A stretch of DNA of 64,000 nt from Streptomyces orinoci (lineage in GTDB: Bacteria; Actinomycetota; Actinomycetes; Streptomycetales; Streptomycetaceae), in the NCBI RefSeq assembly GCF_003121295.1, contig NZ_PHNC01000031.1, positions 1,242,439 through 1,306,438 on the forward strand, in the 5' to 3' direction. Below are positions 1-10,918 of the stretch, piece after piece. Made by a program: the position numbers and the translations under genes. Under the pieces are notes generated by a model. The model worked only from the letters and a program-made list of their open reading frames with translations, made no database searches and was not told the origin of the DNA. The number at the start of each line of letters is the position of its first letter. Positions within the stretch are counted from its first letter, which is position 1.

Positions 1-185
1 TTGACATTGCCCATGGAGGCGGCGATGCCGCCTTCGGCCATCACCGTATGCGCCTTGCCGAACAGCGACTTGCAGATCACCGCGCAGCGCAGTCCCTGCT
101 CCCGCGCCTCGATGGCGGCCCGCAGCCCGGCGCCGCCCGCCCCGACCACCACCACGTCCCAGGGCTGGAGATCCACCCGCGTCAT
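1..185 (-). CDS. sdhA: Succinate dehydrogenase/fumarate reductase flavoprotein subunit, N-terminal fragment
   Basis: Only the first 61 codons lie in the window; the gene continues past position 1. The fragment has a beta strand and the dinucleotide-binding motif GAGGAG at residues 15-20, followed by an AHTVMAEGG segment near residue 45. In this family the histidine of that segment carries the covalent 8-alpha-histidyl-FAD. The enzyme oxidises succinate to fumarate at the inner face of the membrane. The ATG at 185 overlaps the stop codon of the upstream membrane-anchor gene by one base (TGATG), so the two are translationally coupled. Fumarate reductase of the same architecture cannot be excluded from the N-terminus alone. 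Confidence 0.85.
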   Translation of the reverse strand, partial: MTRVDLQPWDVVVVGAGGAGLRAAIEAREQGLRCAVICKSLFGKAHTVMAEGGIAASMGNV

Positions 186-1015
186 CAGAAAAACCTCGGA
201 TCGTCGAAGGCGCCGCTGGCGACCAGGTAGACATAGAAGTCGGCGACCGCCACGCTCACCAGGGACGCCCAGGCGAGCTGCATATGACGGGCATTCAGCC
301 TGCTGACCAGGCCCCACATCCGGTAACGCACCGGGTGCTTGGAGAAGTTGCGCAGCCGGCCGCCGACGATATGCCGGCAGGAGTGGCAGGACAGGGTGTA
401 CGCCCAGATCAGCGCGATATTGGCGAGCAGCACCAGGGTGCCCAGGCCCATATGCCCCCAGTGCCCGTCGGCGTCCCGGAAGGCCAGCACCGCGTCATAG
501 CTGAGGATGCCCGCCACGATCACCGCGAAGTAGAAGAAGTAGCGGTGCAGGTTCTGCAGGATCAGCGGGAAGCGGGTCTCCCCGCTGTAGCGGGCGTGCG
601 GCTCGGCCACCGCGCAGGCCGGGGGCGAGGCCCAGAAGCCCCGGTAGTAGGCCTTGCGGTAGTAGTAGCAGGTCAGCCGGAAGCCCAGCGGGAAGATCAG
701 GATCAGCAGGGCGGGGGAGAGGGTCCACCAGGAGCCGATCACATCCCAGTCCGCGCCGCCCTTCATGGGCACACAGTTGTGGGCGATACAGGGCGAGTAG
801 AACGGCGAGACATAGGGCGCGGCGTAGTAGTCGCCATTGGCGAACGCGCGCCAGGTGGAGTAGACGACGAAGGCGAGCAGCCCGGCCGCGGTGCCGGCCG
901 GGGCCAGCCACCAGCGGTCACGCCGCAGATGGCGGTCGCCGATGGCGGCGCGGGAGGGGTGGAGCACACCGCCGGGGGCCGCGGTGCCGGGTCTGGGGTC
1001 AGTGCCAGTGGCCAA
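185..1015 (-). CDS. Succinate dehydrogenase cytochrome b/membrane anchor subunit (putative)
   Basis: About 276 residues with five hydrophobic spans, including WWLAPAGTAAGLLAF, SWWTLSPALLILIFPLGF, the NLHRYFFYFAVIV region and the LANIALIWAYTLSCHSC region. Histidines in NLHRYFF and in CHSCRH are candidate haem ligands, and paired cysteines occur in CIAHNC and CHSC. It directly precedes and overlaps the flavoprotein gene, so it most likely anchors that subunit and passes electrons to quinone. The open frame extends to 1135, but that would overlap the upstream gene by 68 bases. I chose the TTG at 1015, which has GGAG a few bases upstream. The start is the least certain part; the family assignment rests on topology and context. 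Confidence 0.7.
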   Translation of the reverse strand: MATGTDPRPGTAAPGGVLHPSRAAIGDRHLRRDRWWLAPAGTAAGLLAFVVYSTWRAFANGDYYAAPYVSPFYSPCIAHNCVPMKGGADWDVIGSWWTLSPALLILIFPLGFRLTCYYYRKAYYRGFWASPPACAVAEPHARYSGETRFPLILQNLHRYFFYFAVIVAGILSYDAVLAFRDADGHWGHMGLGTLVLLANIALIWAYTLSCHSCRHIVGGRLRNFSKHPVRYRMWGLVSRLNARHMQLAWASLVSVAVADFYVYLVASGAFDDPRFF

Positions 1016-1067
1016 GGGGGACTCCGGGAGGAGTGGGGTGTGAGGGGGCGGGTCCGGGGCGGGCCCG

Positions 1068-1352
1068 CTAGGGCGCCCGCCGGTCGCGGCAGCCGAGTCC
1101 TTCCTCGTCCGCGTCCCGCCACAGTGAGGCGTCATAAGGGGTGTCGGAAACCTGCACCATCACCGGGCGCGGCGCCTCGGCGGGCACCGTCTCCCGCAGC
1201 AGCGCGAAGTTCTCCCGCAGGTGACCGGCGTCGGTGCGCATCCGGCGCAACTCCCGGTCGTCCTGGGGGAGATGGCGCGCCAGCCGGCCGAGCGCGCGGT
1301 CGAGATCGTCCAGGCAGCGCTGAACTGCCGTCAAGTCATCGTTAAGGGACAT
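1068..1352 (-). CDS. Small conserved protein upstream of the sdh genes
   Basis: A 94-residue, charged, probably alpha-helical protein whose N-terminal two thirds (DDLTAVQRCLDDLDRALG and following) look coiled-coil-like, followed by a short PRPVMVQVSDTPYDASLW segment. The ATG at 1352 has a GTGAGGG ribosome-binding site seven bases upstream. It is co-oriented with the succinate dehydrogenase genes, 52 bases from the next start, and probably forms an operon with them. I do not recognise a functional family. Coding is supported by codon bias, the binding site and operon position, not by a known domain. Confidence 0.6.
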   Translation of the reverse strand: MSLNDDLTAVQRCLDDLDRALGRLARHLPQDDRELRRMRTDAGHLRENFALLRETVPAEAPRPVMVQVSDTPYDASLWRDADEEGLGCRDRRAP

Positions 1353-1635
1353 GAATTGCCCTCACTTCCGCGGGTCGGCGGTTGCGGGTGGCGACGATGA
1401 TGCGACAGAGAGTGTCGCGCGTCACACCCCTTCAGGGGAAGATAGCCGCCGCGATTGCGCCCGCGCGGACGCGTTCACCCGCTTGCACTACCGGGGCCCA
1501 AACCTTCGTCCAGCCGGGTGGCGTGCGGGTGTGCGACGCCGTGTCGGGCCGCCTCGCCCCGGGACGTCGCTTTCAGTGTCGGGGGAGAAATGCGATCAGC
1601 GGCGTATTGCGCCGACCGAGGCGGAGGTTTCGTCG

Positions 1636-3624
1636 ATGCCCTTCACGATGTCCTTCAGAGTGCCGAGGTCGCCGGGGTCCGTCCGGCCCCGCCGCGCCGC
1701 GGCCCTGCTCCTGGCCGCCGCGCTGCTGCCGCTGCCGCTGCTGGCCGGCTGTTCCTCGGACGACGGCCGGGCCGAGGACCCCGGAGCGCCGCCGGACATC
1801 GCCGCCGCCCCGCGCGCCAAGGTCGCCGACCGGGGCACCCTCACCTGGGCGGTGGACGCCCTGCCCGCCACCCTCAACACCTTCCAGGCGGACGCCGACC
1901 GGGGCACCGCACAGGTGGCCGGGGCGGTGCTGCCCGCCCTGTTCACCCTGGACCGGCAGGGCCGGCCACAGCGCAACCCGGACTATCTGCGCTCCGTCCG
2001 GACCACCGAGCAGGACTCCCGGCAGGTGGTGGTCTACCGGCTCAACCCCGGCGCCGTCTGGAGCGACGGCAAGCCCGTCACCGCCGCGGACTTCCAAGGC
2101 CAGTGGAAGGCGCTGCGCGGCAAGGACAGCTCCTTCTGGGCCGCGCACAACGCCGGGTACGAGCGCATCGAGCAGGTGGCGCGCGGCGCGGACGACCGGG
2201 AGGTACGGGTCACCTTCAACCGGCCCTACGCGGACTGGCCCGCCCTGTTCACCCCCCTCTACCCCAGGTCGGTGACCGGCGACGGCGGCGCCTTCAACGA
2301 CTCCGCCCGCCACCAACTCGCCCTGTCCGCGGGCCCGTTCAAGTTCCAGGAACGGGACGAGGAACAGGGCACCCTCACCCTGGTCCGCAACCCCCGCTGG
2401 TGGGGCGAGCGGGCCAAGCTGGACAAGCTGGTGCTGCGGGCGGTGCCCCGGGACAAACGCGCCGCGGAACTGGCGGCCGGCCGGCTGGACCTGGCCGAGA
2501 TCACCCCGGCGGTGGCCGCCCGGATCGGCCGCGACAACGCCCCGGCGCGCAAGGAGAACGCGGACGACGCCAACAAGGCCGCCCCCTCGCTGCGCGGCCT
2601 GGCCGTACGCCGCTCCCTGGAGCCGGGCTACACCCAGCTCGCCCTCAACGGCGCCTCCGGGCCGCTGGCCGATGAGCGGGTACGGCGGGCGGTGGCCCGC
2701 GCGGTGGACCGCAAGGGGATCGCCGAGCTGGTCCTGGGCCCGCTCGGCCTGCCCGCCCGGCCGCTGGGCAGCCATGTGCGAGTGGCAGGCCAGCAGGGCT
2801 ACCAGGACAACAGCGACGCCCTGGGCAGCTCCGACCCGCACGCCGCCCGCGACCTGCTGGCCGAGGCCGGCTGGAAGGAGGGCCCCGACCCGGCCAACCC
2901 GCCACTGCACCGCCCCGGCCAGGCCGGGCCCAATACGGTGCCGCGCAATGCCCACCACCCCGACGACAAGGGGGTACGCGGGCGCCCGGCGCCCAGAGCG
3001 GTGCCGGACGAGATCACCGGCGACGGGGCCAGCGGGCCCGAGCTCTACGAGGACCACAAGGACCCCGGCGGCCGGGTGGTGGCCGCCCCTGCCCGCTACA
3101 AGGACGGCAAGAAGCTGGTGCTGCGCTTTGTCCTGCCCAAGGGGGCCGACTCCGAGCCGCTGCGCGAGGTGGGCGAGCGGATCGCCCGGGAACTGGACGG
3201 CATCGGCATCCGCACCGAGATCACCAAGGTCGAGGACGCGGGCTTCTTCAAGGACCACATCGCCTCCGGCGACTTCGACCTGGCCCTCTACTCCTGGCCG
3301 GTCGGCGCCTTCCCGGCCACCGAGGCCCGGCCGATCTTCGCCAAGCCGCGCCCGGCGGCGGACGGATCGCTCCAGGTGGAGCAGAACTACACCCGGGTGG
3401 GCACGGACCAGATCGACCACCTCTTCGACCAGGCCTCGGCGGAGCTGGACGGGGACGCGGCGCGGGACCTGGTACAGGCCGCGGATGCGCGGATCTGGGC
3501 GGCGGCGGCGTCGGTGCCGCTCTACCAGCGGCCGCAGCTGGTGGCCGTACGGGCCACCGTCGCCAACGCGGGTGCCTTCGGCCTGGCCACCCCCCGCTAC
3601 CAGGACATCGGCTTCCACCGCTGA
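1636..3624 (+). CDS. Solitary OppA-family (SBP_bac_5) lipoprotein, LpqW-like
   Basis: 662 residues. Signal peptide with twin arginines and a lipobox LAGC (cysteine about residue 39), so it should be lipid-anchored outside the cell. The body matches peptide/nickel-type substrate-binding proteins (for example VTAADFQGQWKALRG and the LVRNPRWWGE segment). No permease or ATPase lies beside it; instead it sits directly upstream of typA. In M. tuberculosis the neighbour of typA is lpqW, also a stand-alone OppA-like lipoprotein, implicated in cell-envelope glycolipid synthesis rather than uptake. The open frame extends upstream to 1351, but GGCGGAGG eight bases before the ATG at 1636 and the signal peptide fix the start. 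The ligand is unknown. Confidence 0.8.
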   Translation: MPFTMSFRVPRSPGSVRPRRAAALLLAAALLPLPLLAGCSSDDGRAEDPGAPPDIAAAPRAKVADRGTLTWAVDALPATLNTFQADADRGTAQVAGAVLPALFTLDRQGRPQRNPDYLRSVRTTEQDSRQVVVYRLNPGAVWSDGKPVTAADFQGQWKALRGKDSSFWAAHNAGYERIEQVARGADDREVRVTFNRPYADWPALFTPLYPRSVTGDGGAFNDSARHQLALSAGPFKFQERDEEQGTLTLVRNPRWWGERAKLDKLVLRAVPRDKRAAELAAGRLDLAEITPAVAARIGRDNAPARKENADDANKAAPSLRGLAVRRSLEPGYTQLALNGASGPLADERVRRAVARAVDRKGIAELVLGPLGLPARPLGSHVRVAGQQGYQDNSDALGSSDPHAARDLLAEAGWKEGPDPANPPLHRPGQAGPNTVPRNAHHPDDKGVRGRPAPRAVPDEITGDGASGPELYEDHKDPGGRVVAAPARYKDGKKLVLRFVLPKGADSEPLREVGERIARELDGIGIRTEITKVEDAGFFKDHIASGDFDLALYSWPVGAFPATEARPIFAKPRPAADGSLQVEQNYTRVGTDQIDHLFDQASAELDGDAARDLVQAADARIWAAAASVPLYQRPQLVAVRATVANAGAFGLATPRYQDIGFHR

Positions 3625-3651
3625 CCGGGCGCCCCCCGCCGCCGGGCGCGC

Positions 3652-3714
3652 CCTTCCAGGGGCGCGGGGAACTGCGCGCCCACCCACCCACGGGCCCGCG
3701 CCCCTGGAGGGCGA
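3652..3714 (+). repeat. Dispersed 3'-end hairpin element, copy 1 (probable terminator)
   Basis: This copy begins with the common core GGGGCGCGGGGAACTGCGCG (from 3658). The segment CCAGGGGCGCGGG at about 3656-3668 pairs with CCCGCGCCCCTGG further on, giving a long hairpin between the lipoprotein gene and typA. The same core recurs at other 3' ends in this window in the orientation of the preceding gene. Confidence 0.7.
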
Positions 3715-3872
3715 AGGCGAACCCCCAGGTCAGCCGTGCCCTCAAGATCCCCGGAAGCCCAAGCCGCGGCGGCCCCGTACCATGGAGTGAGGCCGTGGCT
3801 TGAGCCCGGCAGGGCACGCGTACCAGTCCGTACGCGCCGCCATCCACGAATCCGGGAGAAGCGCCGCAAGTT

Positions 3873-5780
<1,908 letters not shown>

Positions 5781-5791
5781 TCTTCCGCCGC

Positions 5792-5834
5792 AAGGCCCGG
5801 AACTACCGCTTCCACAGCGGCGGTTCCGGGCCTT
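5792..5834 (+). terminator. Terminator after typA
   Basis: Perfect 12-base inverted repeat, AAGGCCCGGAAC at 5792-5803 and GTTCCGGGCCTT at 5823-5834, beginning twelve bases after the typA stop codon. Confidence 0.85.
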
Positions 5835-5836
5835 CC

Positions 5837-6199
5837 GCTTGCCCGCCCAACTCCGCTGACGGTTCGTCAGTTTTCATGACCGAGTGTCCGGATAGCGTGC
5901 GCTCCTCGCCGGATTCTGTGTCAACGGCCCTTTGATTCATGCCCATCTGGGCAGCGTTTGTCCGTATATGAGGCGCGCATCTGGGGTTGATGTGACCAAA
6001 GCGAGACCCTTTAAGTGTGGTTTACAGCGCGCACGTGCTCAATAGTGGGGCCAATAGCTCGGGTCAATGGGTCAAGCGCTGTGGGGAGCGCCGACTCACG
6101 AGCACACTTGAGGTGCCGGTTCCTCTCCGCTGTCAGGGGTGTCAGCGTGGGGCCGGTGCCTCTCTCGTAGTGACAGTGGACTCCTGAGGAGGCGAACCC
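5837..6199 (+). other. Non-coding leader/promoter region of peptide transporter operon 1
   Basis: 363 bases without a gene, and AT-richer than the coding DNA around it. It must hold the promoter of the first transporter operon. One possible sigma-70-like pair is TTGATG (5987-5992) and TTAAGT (6011-6016) with an 18-base spacer, but the match is weak. It ends in a strong ribosome-binding site, GAGGAGG, just before the ATG at 6200. I see no riboswitch fold I can name. Confidence 0.5.
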
Positions 6200-7831
6200 A
6201 TGCGCGGTGCCAAGAGCGCCAAGTGGGCTGCGTGCGCGATAGTCGTGGCCATGGCCGCGACCGCTTGTGGCGGCGGCAGCAAGAGCGGCAATGACGACAA
6301 CGCGGCCGTTGACCCCAACGGCGTGTTCTCGTACTACAACACCGAGCCGCAGAACCCGCTCATTCCGACCAACACCAATGAGGTCGGCGGCCACTACATG
6401 CTGACCAACCTCTTCCGGGGTCTGGTCACGTTCGACATCAAGAACAAGCTGATGATGGCGAACGCGCAGAGCGTGGACACCACGGACAACCAGCACTTCG
6501 ACATCAAGCTGAAGCCGGGCTGGAAGTTCCACAACGGCGAGACGGTGACCGCCTCTTCCTACGTGGACGCCTGGAACTGGGCCGCCAACGTCAAGAACGC
6601 GCAGCTCAACTCCTCCTGGTTTGTGGACATCAAGGGTTACGACGATGTCCACCCGGACAAGGGTGACCCCAAGGACGACAAGATGTCGGGCCTGAAGGTC
6701 GTCAATGACAACGAGTTCACCGTTGACCTGTCGCACCCGGTTTCCACCTTCAAGGACCGTCTCTTCTACGACGCCTTCTTCCCGCTGCCCAAGGCGTTCT
6801 ACAAGGACCCCAAGGGCTTTGGTGAGCACCCCATCGGCAACGGCCCTTACAAGATGGAAGGCAGCTGGGAGCACAAGGTCCAGCTGAAGGTCCGTAAGTT
6901 CGACGACTACAAGGGCGATGACAAGCCGAAGAACGGCGGCATCGACTTCAAGTTCTACAGCAAGGACGACGCGGCCTACGCGGACCTGCTGTCGGACAAG
7001 GTCGACATCATGTACCAGGTGCCCAACTCCGAGGTGGGCAAGTTCAAGGACGACCTGGGCGACCGCTCGGTCAGCCAGCCCTTCGGCGGCAACACCAACG
7101 TCGGCTTCCCGCTGTACAACGACGAGTGGAAGAAGCCCGAGAAGGCCAAGGTCCGCCAGGGCCTGTCCATGGCGATCGACCGCGACACCATCGCCAAGAC
7201 CGCGCTCAAGGGCAGCAAGGAAGCCGCCACCGGCCTGACGCCCCCCGGCATCGAGGGCTACCAGGCGAACGCCTGCGGTGACTTCTGCAAGTTCGACCCG
7301 GCCAAGGCCAAGGAGCTCATCAAGCAGGGCGGCGGCGTCCCGGGCAACAAGCTGGTCATCACCTACAACGCCGACGGCGCCAACAAGGAGTGGGTGGACG
7401 CGGTCTGCAACGACATCCGGCAGAACGCCGGTGTGGAGTGCGTGACCGACCCCAAGGCCACCTTCCAGGAGTCCCGCCAGCTGATCACGGACAAGAAGCT
7501 CAGCAACCCGTTCCGTATGGCGTGGGTGATGGACTTCCCCAACATCTCCAACTTCATCGCCGAGCAGTACCGCACCGGTGCGGGCGCCAACGACATGGGC
7601 TTCAGCGACAAGGGCGTTGACGACCTGATCCAGAAGGCGGACGAGTCGAAGAACATCGACGACGCCAACAAGATCTACTACCAGGCCGAGCAGAAGATCC
7701 TCCAGGAGCAGATGCCGTCCATCCCGCTCTTCGTCGACCACACCGTCGCCGGCTGGTCGAAGCGCGTGAAGAACGTGAAGTTCGACTACCAGCGCCAGGC
7801 GATCTGGACCGACGTCGAGGTCAAGAAGTAA
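6200..7831 (+). CDS. Oligopeptide ABC transporter 1, substrate-binding lipoprotein
   Basis: 543 residues, SBP_bac_5 (OppA/DppA) family. Signal peptide ending in lipobox ATAC (cysteine 23), then a glycine/serine linker. Diagnostic segments are SYVDAWNWAANVKN, IGNGPYKMEG and ILQEQMPSIPLF. It captures peptides outside the membrane and delivers them to the permease pair encoded next. It is the first gene of a five-gene operon; AGGAGG lies seven bases upstream of the ATG, and an 87-base gap separates it from the permease gene, room for differential expression of the binding protein. It is clearly paralogous to the protein at 12265. Whether it corresponds to a published Streptomyces peptide importer needs phylogeny. 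Confidence 0.9.
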   Translation: MRGAKSAKWAACAIVVAMAATACGGGSKSGNDDNAAVDPNGVFSYYNTEPQNPLIPTNTNEVGGHYMLTNLFRGLVTFDIKNKLMMANAQSVDTTDNQHFDIKLKPGWKFHNGETVTASSYVDAWNWAANVKNAQLNSSWFVDIKGYDDVHPDKGDPKDDKMSGLKVVNDNEFTVDLSHPVSTFKDRLFYDAFFPLPKAFYKDPKGFGEHPIGNGPYKMEGSWEHKVQLKVRKFDDYKGDDKPKNGGIDFKFYSKDDAAYADLLSDKVDIMYQVPNSEVGKFKDDLGDRSVSQPFGGNTNVGFPLYNDEWKKPEKAKVRQGLSMAIDRDTIAKTALKGSKEAATGLTPPGIEGYQANACGDFCKFDPAKAKELIKQGGGVPGNKLVITYNADGANKEWVDAVCNDIRQNAGVECVTDPKATFQESRQLITDKKLSNPFRMAWVMDFPNISNFIAEQYRTGAGANDMGFSDKGVDDLIQKADESKNIDDANKIYYQAEQKILQEQMPSIPLFVDHTVAGWSKRVKNVKFDYQRQAIWTDVEVKK

Positions 7832-7918
7832 CCGGGACGCTGAAGTGACGCAGGCCCAGCGGCCGCCCTCCCACAAGGACTTGGGCGGCCCCTGGGCCCG
7901 TCGGCGACAGGAGGAACC

Positions 7919-8845
7919 ATGGGGCGCTTTGTCGCGAGGCGACTGCTCCAGATGATCCCGGTGTTCATCGGGACCACGCTGCTTATTTTCCTGATGGTGT
8001 ATTCGCTGCCGGGCGATCCCGTCAAGGCACTCTTCGGCTCCAAGGCGGCCGACCCGGCGACGGTGGCCAGACTGCGTCATGAGTACGGGCTGGACAAGCC
8101 CCTGCTCCAGCAGTACTGGGACTACATCACCGGTCTTTTCCAGGGGGACTTCGGGCAGAGCTTCACCGGCCGGCCGGTGGCCGACCTGATGGCCGAGGCG
8201 TTCCCGGTGACCATCCGGCTGGCGCTCTTCGCCTTCGCCATCGAGGTGGTCTTCGGTATCGGACTCGGTGTGCTCACGGGGCTGCGCCGCGGCAAGTTCC
8301 TGGACCAGGCCGTGCTGATCTTCACGCTGATCGTGGTGTCCATCCCGGTCTTTGTGCTCGGCAACATGGCCCAGTTCCTGATCGGTGTGAAGTGGAAACT
8401 GGTCACACCGACCGTCCAGGACTCGACGGACCTCAGCCAGCTCATTCTCCCGGCGGTCGTGCTCGCCCTGCTCTCGCTGGCGTATGTCACCCGGCTGACG
8501 CGGACCACCGTGGCGGAGAACCTCCGCGCCGACTACATCCGCACCGCCGTCGCCAAGGGCCTGCCCCGGCGCCGGGTCGTCGGGGTGCACCTGATGCGCA
8601 ACTCGCTCATCCCGGTCGTCACCTTCCTCGGCACCGACCTCGGCATGCTGATGGGCGGTGCCATCATCACCGAGGGCATCTTCAACGTCCCCGGTGTGGG
8701 CAACACCCTCTACCACGCCGTCATCACCAGCGAAGGCCCCACCGTGGTCGGCGTGGTGACCGTGCTGGTGCTCGTCTACCTGGTGAGCAGCCTGGTCGTT
8801 GACCTGCTCTACGCAGTCCTGGACCCGAGGATCCGCTATGCCTGA
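7919..8845 (+). CDS. Oligopeptide ABC transporter 1, OppB/DppB-type permease
   Basis: 308 residues with about six membrane spans. It starts with the typical VARRLLQMIPVFIGTTLLIF segment and contains GDPVKALFG after the first span. The cytoplasmic EAA-type loop reads AVAKGLPRRRVVGVHLMRN, the docking site for the ATPases. It ends DPRIRYA, as the DppB family does. The start is supported by AGGAGGAACC before the ATG. Its last eight bases overlap the next permease start (ATGCCTGA), giving coupled synthesis of the permease heterodimer. Confidence 0.93.
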   Translation: MGRFVARRLLQMIPVFIGTTLLIFLMVYSLPGDPVKALFGSKAADPATVARLRHEYGLDKPLLQQYWDYITGLFQGDFGQSFTGRPVADLMAEAFPVTIRLALFAFAIEVVFGIGLGVLTGLRRGKFLDQAVLIFTLIVVSIPVFVLGNMAQFLIGVKWKLVTPTVQDSTDLSQLILPAVVLALLSLAYVTRLTRTTVAENLRADYIRTAVAKGLPRRRVVGVHLMRNSLIPVVTFLGTDLGMLMGGAIITEGIFNVPGVGNTLYHAVITSEGPTVVGVVTVLVLVYLVSSLVVDLLYAVLDPRIRYA

Positions 8846-9851
8846 CAACAAGACCCCCCAGGCGGGCCCGGCCGGCGTCGCGGGCACCGGTCCGAGCACG
8901 GCCGCCGGTCTGGCGGACGCCTCCAACGCCAGTGTGGCGAGCGCCGCCGAAGTCATCGCCGAGGCGGGCAAGCCGGAGTCCCGCGAAAAGGCCCGCAGCC
9001 TCGGCCAGGACGCCTGGCGCGAGCTGCGCCGCAACTGGATCTTCTGGGTGTCCGGCGTCCTGCTGGTGCTGCTGATCCTGATGGCCGCCTGGCCGTCGCT
9101 CTTCACCGATGTGGACCCGCGCCACGCCGACCTGCGCAACCACTACCTCGGTGGGCCGCAGTGGTCGCACTTCTTCCAGGAAGACTGGTTCGGCTACAAC
9201 GTCCAGGGCCAGAGCGTCTACGCGCGTACCGTCTACGGTGCCCGCGCCTCGATCATCGTCGGTGTCTGTGTGACCATCGCCGTCACTGTTCTCGGCGGCA
9301 TCATCGGCATGATCGCCGGATACTTCGGCGGCTGGGTTGACACCGTGCTCTCCCGCCTCACCGATGTGTTCTTCGGCATCCCGCTGCTCCTCGGCGGCCT
9401 GGTGCTGCTCCAGGCGTTCACCAACCGCACGGTGTGGACGGTGACCTTCGCCCTCACGGCCTTCGGCTGGATGCAGATCGCGCGTGTGATGCGCGGTGCG
9501 GTCATCACCCAGAAGCAGGCCGACTTTGTCACCGCGGCCCGGGCACTCGGCGCCGGCACCAACCGGATCCTCTTCCGGCACATCCTGCCGAACGTCCTCG
9601 GCCCGGTCATTGTGGTCGCCACCATCGCGCTCGGCGGCTATATCGCCACCGAGGCGACCCTGTCCTACCTGGGCATCGGCCTGAAGGACCCGACCGTCTC
9701 CTGGGGTGTGGACATCTCCGCCGCCCAGAAGGACGTCCGGGACGGCCCGCACGCCCTGATGATGCCGGCCAGCTTCCTGAGCCTCACCGTGCTGGCGTTC
9801 ATCCTGCTCGGCGACGCGGTGCGCGACGCCCTCGACCCCAAGCTGCGCTGA
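8838..9851 (+). CDS. Oligopeptide ABC transporter 1, OppC/DppC-type permease
   Basis: 337 residues. A hydrophilic N-terminal stretch of about 65 residues precedes the first span (WIFWVSGVLLVLLILMAAW). The middle contains the YARTVYGARASI segment and the ATPase-docking loop TAARALGAGTNRILFRHILP, and the protein ends DAVRDALDPKLR. It pairs with the preceding permease. The ATG at 8838 lies inside the end of that gene; a longer open frame upstream is simply overlap with it. Confidence 0.93.
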   Translation: MPDNKTPQAGPAGVAGTGPSTAAGLADASNASVASAAEVIAEAGKPESREKARSLGQDAWRELRRNWIFWVSGVLLVLLILMAAWPSLFTDVDPRHADLRNHYLGGPQWSHFFQEDWFGYNVQGQSVYARTVYGARASIIVGVCVTIAVTVLGGIIGMIAGYFGGWVDTVLSRLTDVFFGIPLLLGGLVLLQAFTNRTVWTVTFALTAFGWMQIARVMRGAVITQKQADFVTAARALGAGTNRILFRHILPNVLGPVIVVATIALGGYIATEATLSYLGIGLKDPTVSWGVDISAAQKDVRDGPHALMMPASFLSLTVLAFILLGDAVRDALDPKLR

Positions 9852-9862
9852 GGGAGGCGTAC

Positions 9863-10918
9863 GTGACCACCACCACCGAGAAAACCGCGAACGTCCCCGA
9901 GCAGTCGGGGGAGAAGAACGCGCCGCTGCTCGAAGTCCGCGATCTGCATGTGGAGTTCCACACCCGGGACGGCGTGGCCAAGGCCGTCAATGGCGTCAAC
10001 TACTCCGTCAGCGCCGGCGAGACGCTCGCCGTGCTGGGTGAGTCCGGCTCCGGCAAGTCCGTGACCGCGCAGGCCATCATGGGCATCCTGGACATGCCTC
10101 CGGGGCGGATCCCCAAGGGCGAGATCCTCTTCCGCGGCCAGGACATGCTGAAGATGTCGGCGGACGAGCGCCGGAAGATCCGCGGCGCCAAGATCGCCAT
10201 GATCTTCCAGGACGCCCTGTCCTCCCTCAACCCGGTGCTCTCCGTGGGCTATCAGCTCGGCGAGATGTTCCGGGTGCACCAGGGGATGTCCAAGAAGGAC
10301 GCCAAGGCCAAGGCCATTGAGCTGATGGACCGAGTGCGCATCCCGGCCGCCAAGGAGCGGGTGAACGACTATCCGCACCAGTTCTCCGGCGGTATGCGCC
10401 AGCGCATCATGATCGCCATGGCGCTGGCCCTGGAGCCGGACCTGATCATCGCGGACGAGCCCACCACCGCCCTGGACGTCACCGTCCAGGCACAGGTGAT
10501 GGACCTGCTCGCGGAGCTCCAGCGCGAGTTCAACATGGGTCTGATCCTGATCACCCATGACCTGGGTGTGGTGGCGGACGTCGCCGACAAGATCGCGGTG
10601 ATGTACGCGGGCCGCATTGTGGAGACCGCGCCGGTGCACGAGCTCTACAAGCGCCCGGCCCACCCCTACACCAGGGGCCTGCTGGACTCCATCCCGCGCC
10701 TGGACCAGAAGGGCCAGGAGCTCTTCGCCATCAAGGGTCTGCCGCCCAACCTGCTGAACATTCCGGCCGGTTGTGCCTTCAGCCCTCGCTGCCCCAAGGT
10801 GCAGGACATCTGCCGTACCGAGGTCCCCGCGCTGCACGATGTGGCCGAGCAGGACGGTACGGCGATGCCGGGCCGGCGGAGCGCGTGCCACTTCTGGAAG
10901 GAGACGATCCATGGCTGA
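9863..10918 (+). CDS. Oligopeptide ABC transporter 1, OppD/DppD-type ATPase
   Basis: 351 residues. Walker A GESGSGKS, a Q loop in FQDALSSLNP, signature FSGGMRQR, Walker B LIIADEP and the H-loop in ITHDLGVV are all intact. The C-terminal oligopeptide-transporter domain includes CAFSPRCPKVQDIC, whose cysteines in some family members hold an iron-sulfur cluster. The GTG at 9863 follows GAGGGAGG and gives a short charged N-terminus. It overlaps the next gene by eight bases. Large parts are nearly identical at the DNA level to the paralogue at 15777. Confidence 0.94.
   Translation: MTTTTEKTANVPEQSGEKNAPLLEVRDLHVEFHTRDGVAKAVNGVNYSVSAGETLAVLGESGSGKSVTAQAIMGILDMPPGRIPKGEILFRGQDMLKMSADERRKIRGAKIAMIFQDALSSLNPVLSVGYQLGEMFRVHQGMSKKDAKAKAIELMDRVRIPAAKERVNDYPHQFSGGMRQRIMIAMALALEPDLIIADEPTTALDVTVQAQVMDLLAELQREFNMGLILITHDLGVVADVADKIAVMYAGRIVETAPVHELYKRPAHPYTRGLLDSIPRLDQKGQELFAIKGLPPNLLNIPAGCAFSPRCPKVQDICRTEVPALHDVAEQDGTAMPGRRSACHFWKETIHG

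Noticed and set aside
1351..1635. N-terminal extension of the lipoprotein at 1636
   Set aside because: The extension would bury the signal peptide and lacks a ribosome-binding site; GGCGGAGG supports 1636.
1573..3687. A 704-codon minus-strand frame over the lipoprotein gene
   Set aside because: Low-complexity glycine/arginine/valine translation with no domain; the plus-strand lipoprotein has signal peptide and family motifs.
5837..6199. Riboswitch in the leader of operon 1
   Set aside because: I could not match any known aptamer core; only promoter-like and ribosome-binding sequences are visible.
6011..9139. A 1042-codon open frame antisense to peptide transporter operon 1
   Set aside because: It is exactly opposed to genes with clear families, has histidine/glycine/valine-rich composition typical of antisense frames in high-GC DNA, and no ribosome-binding site.
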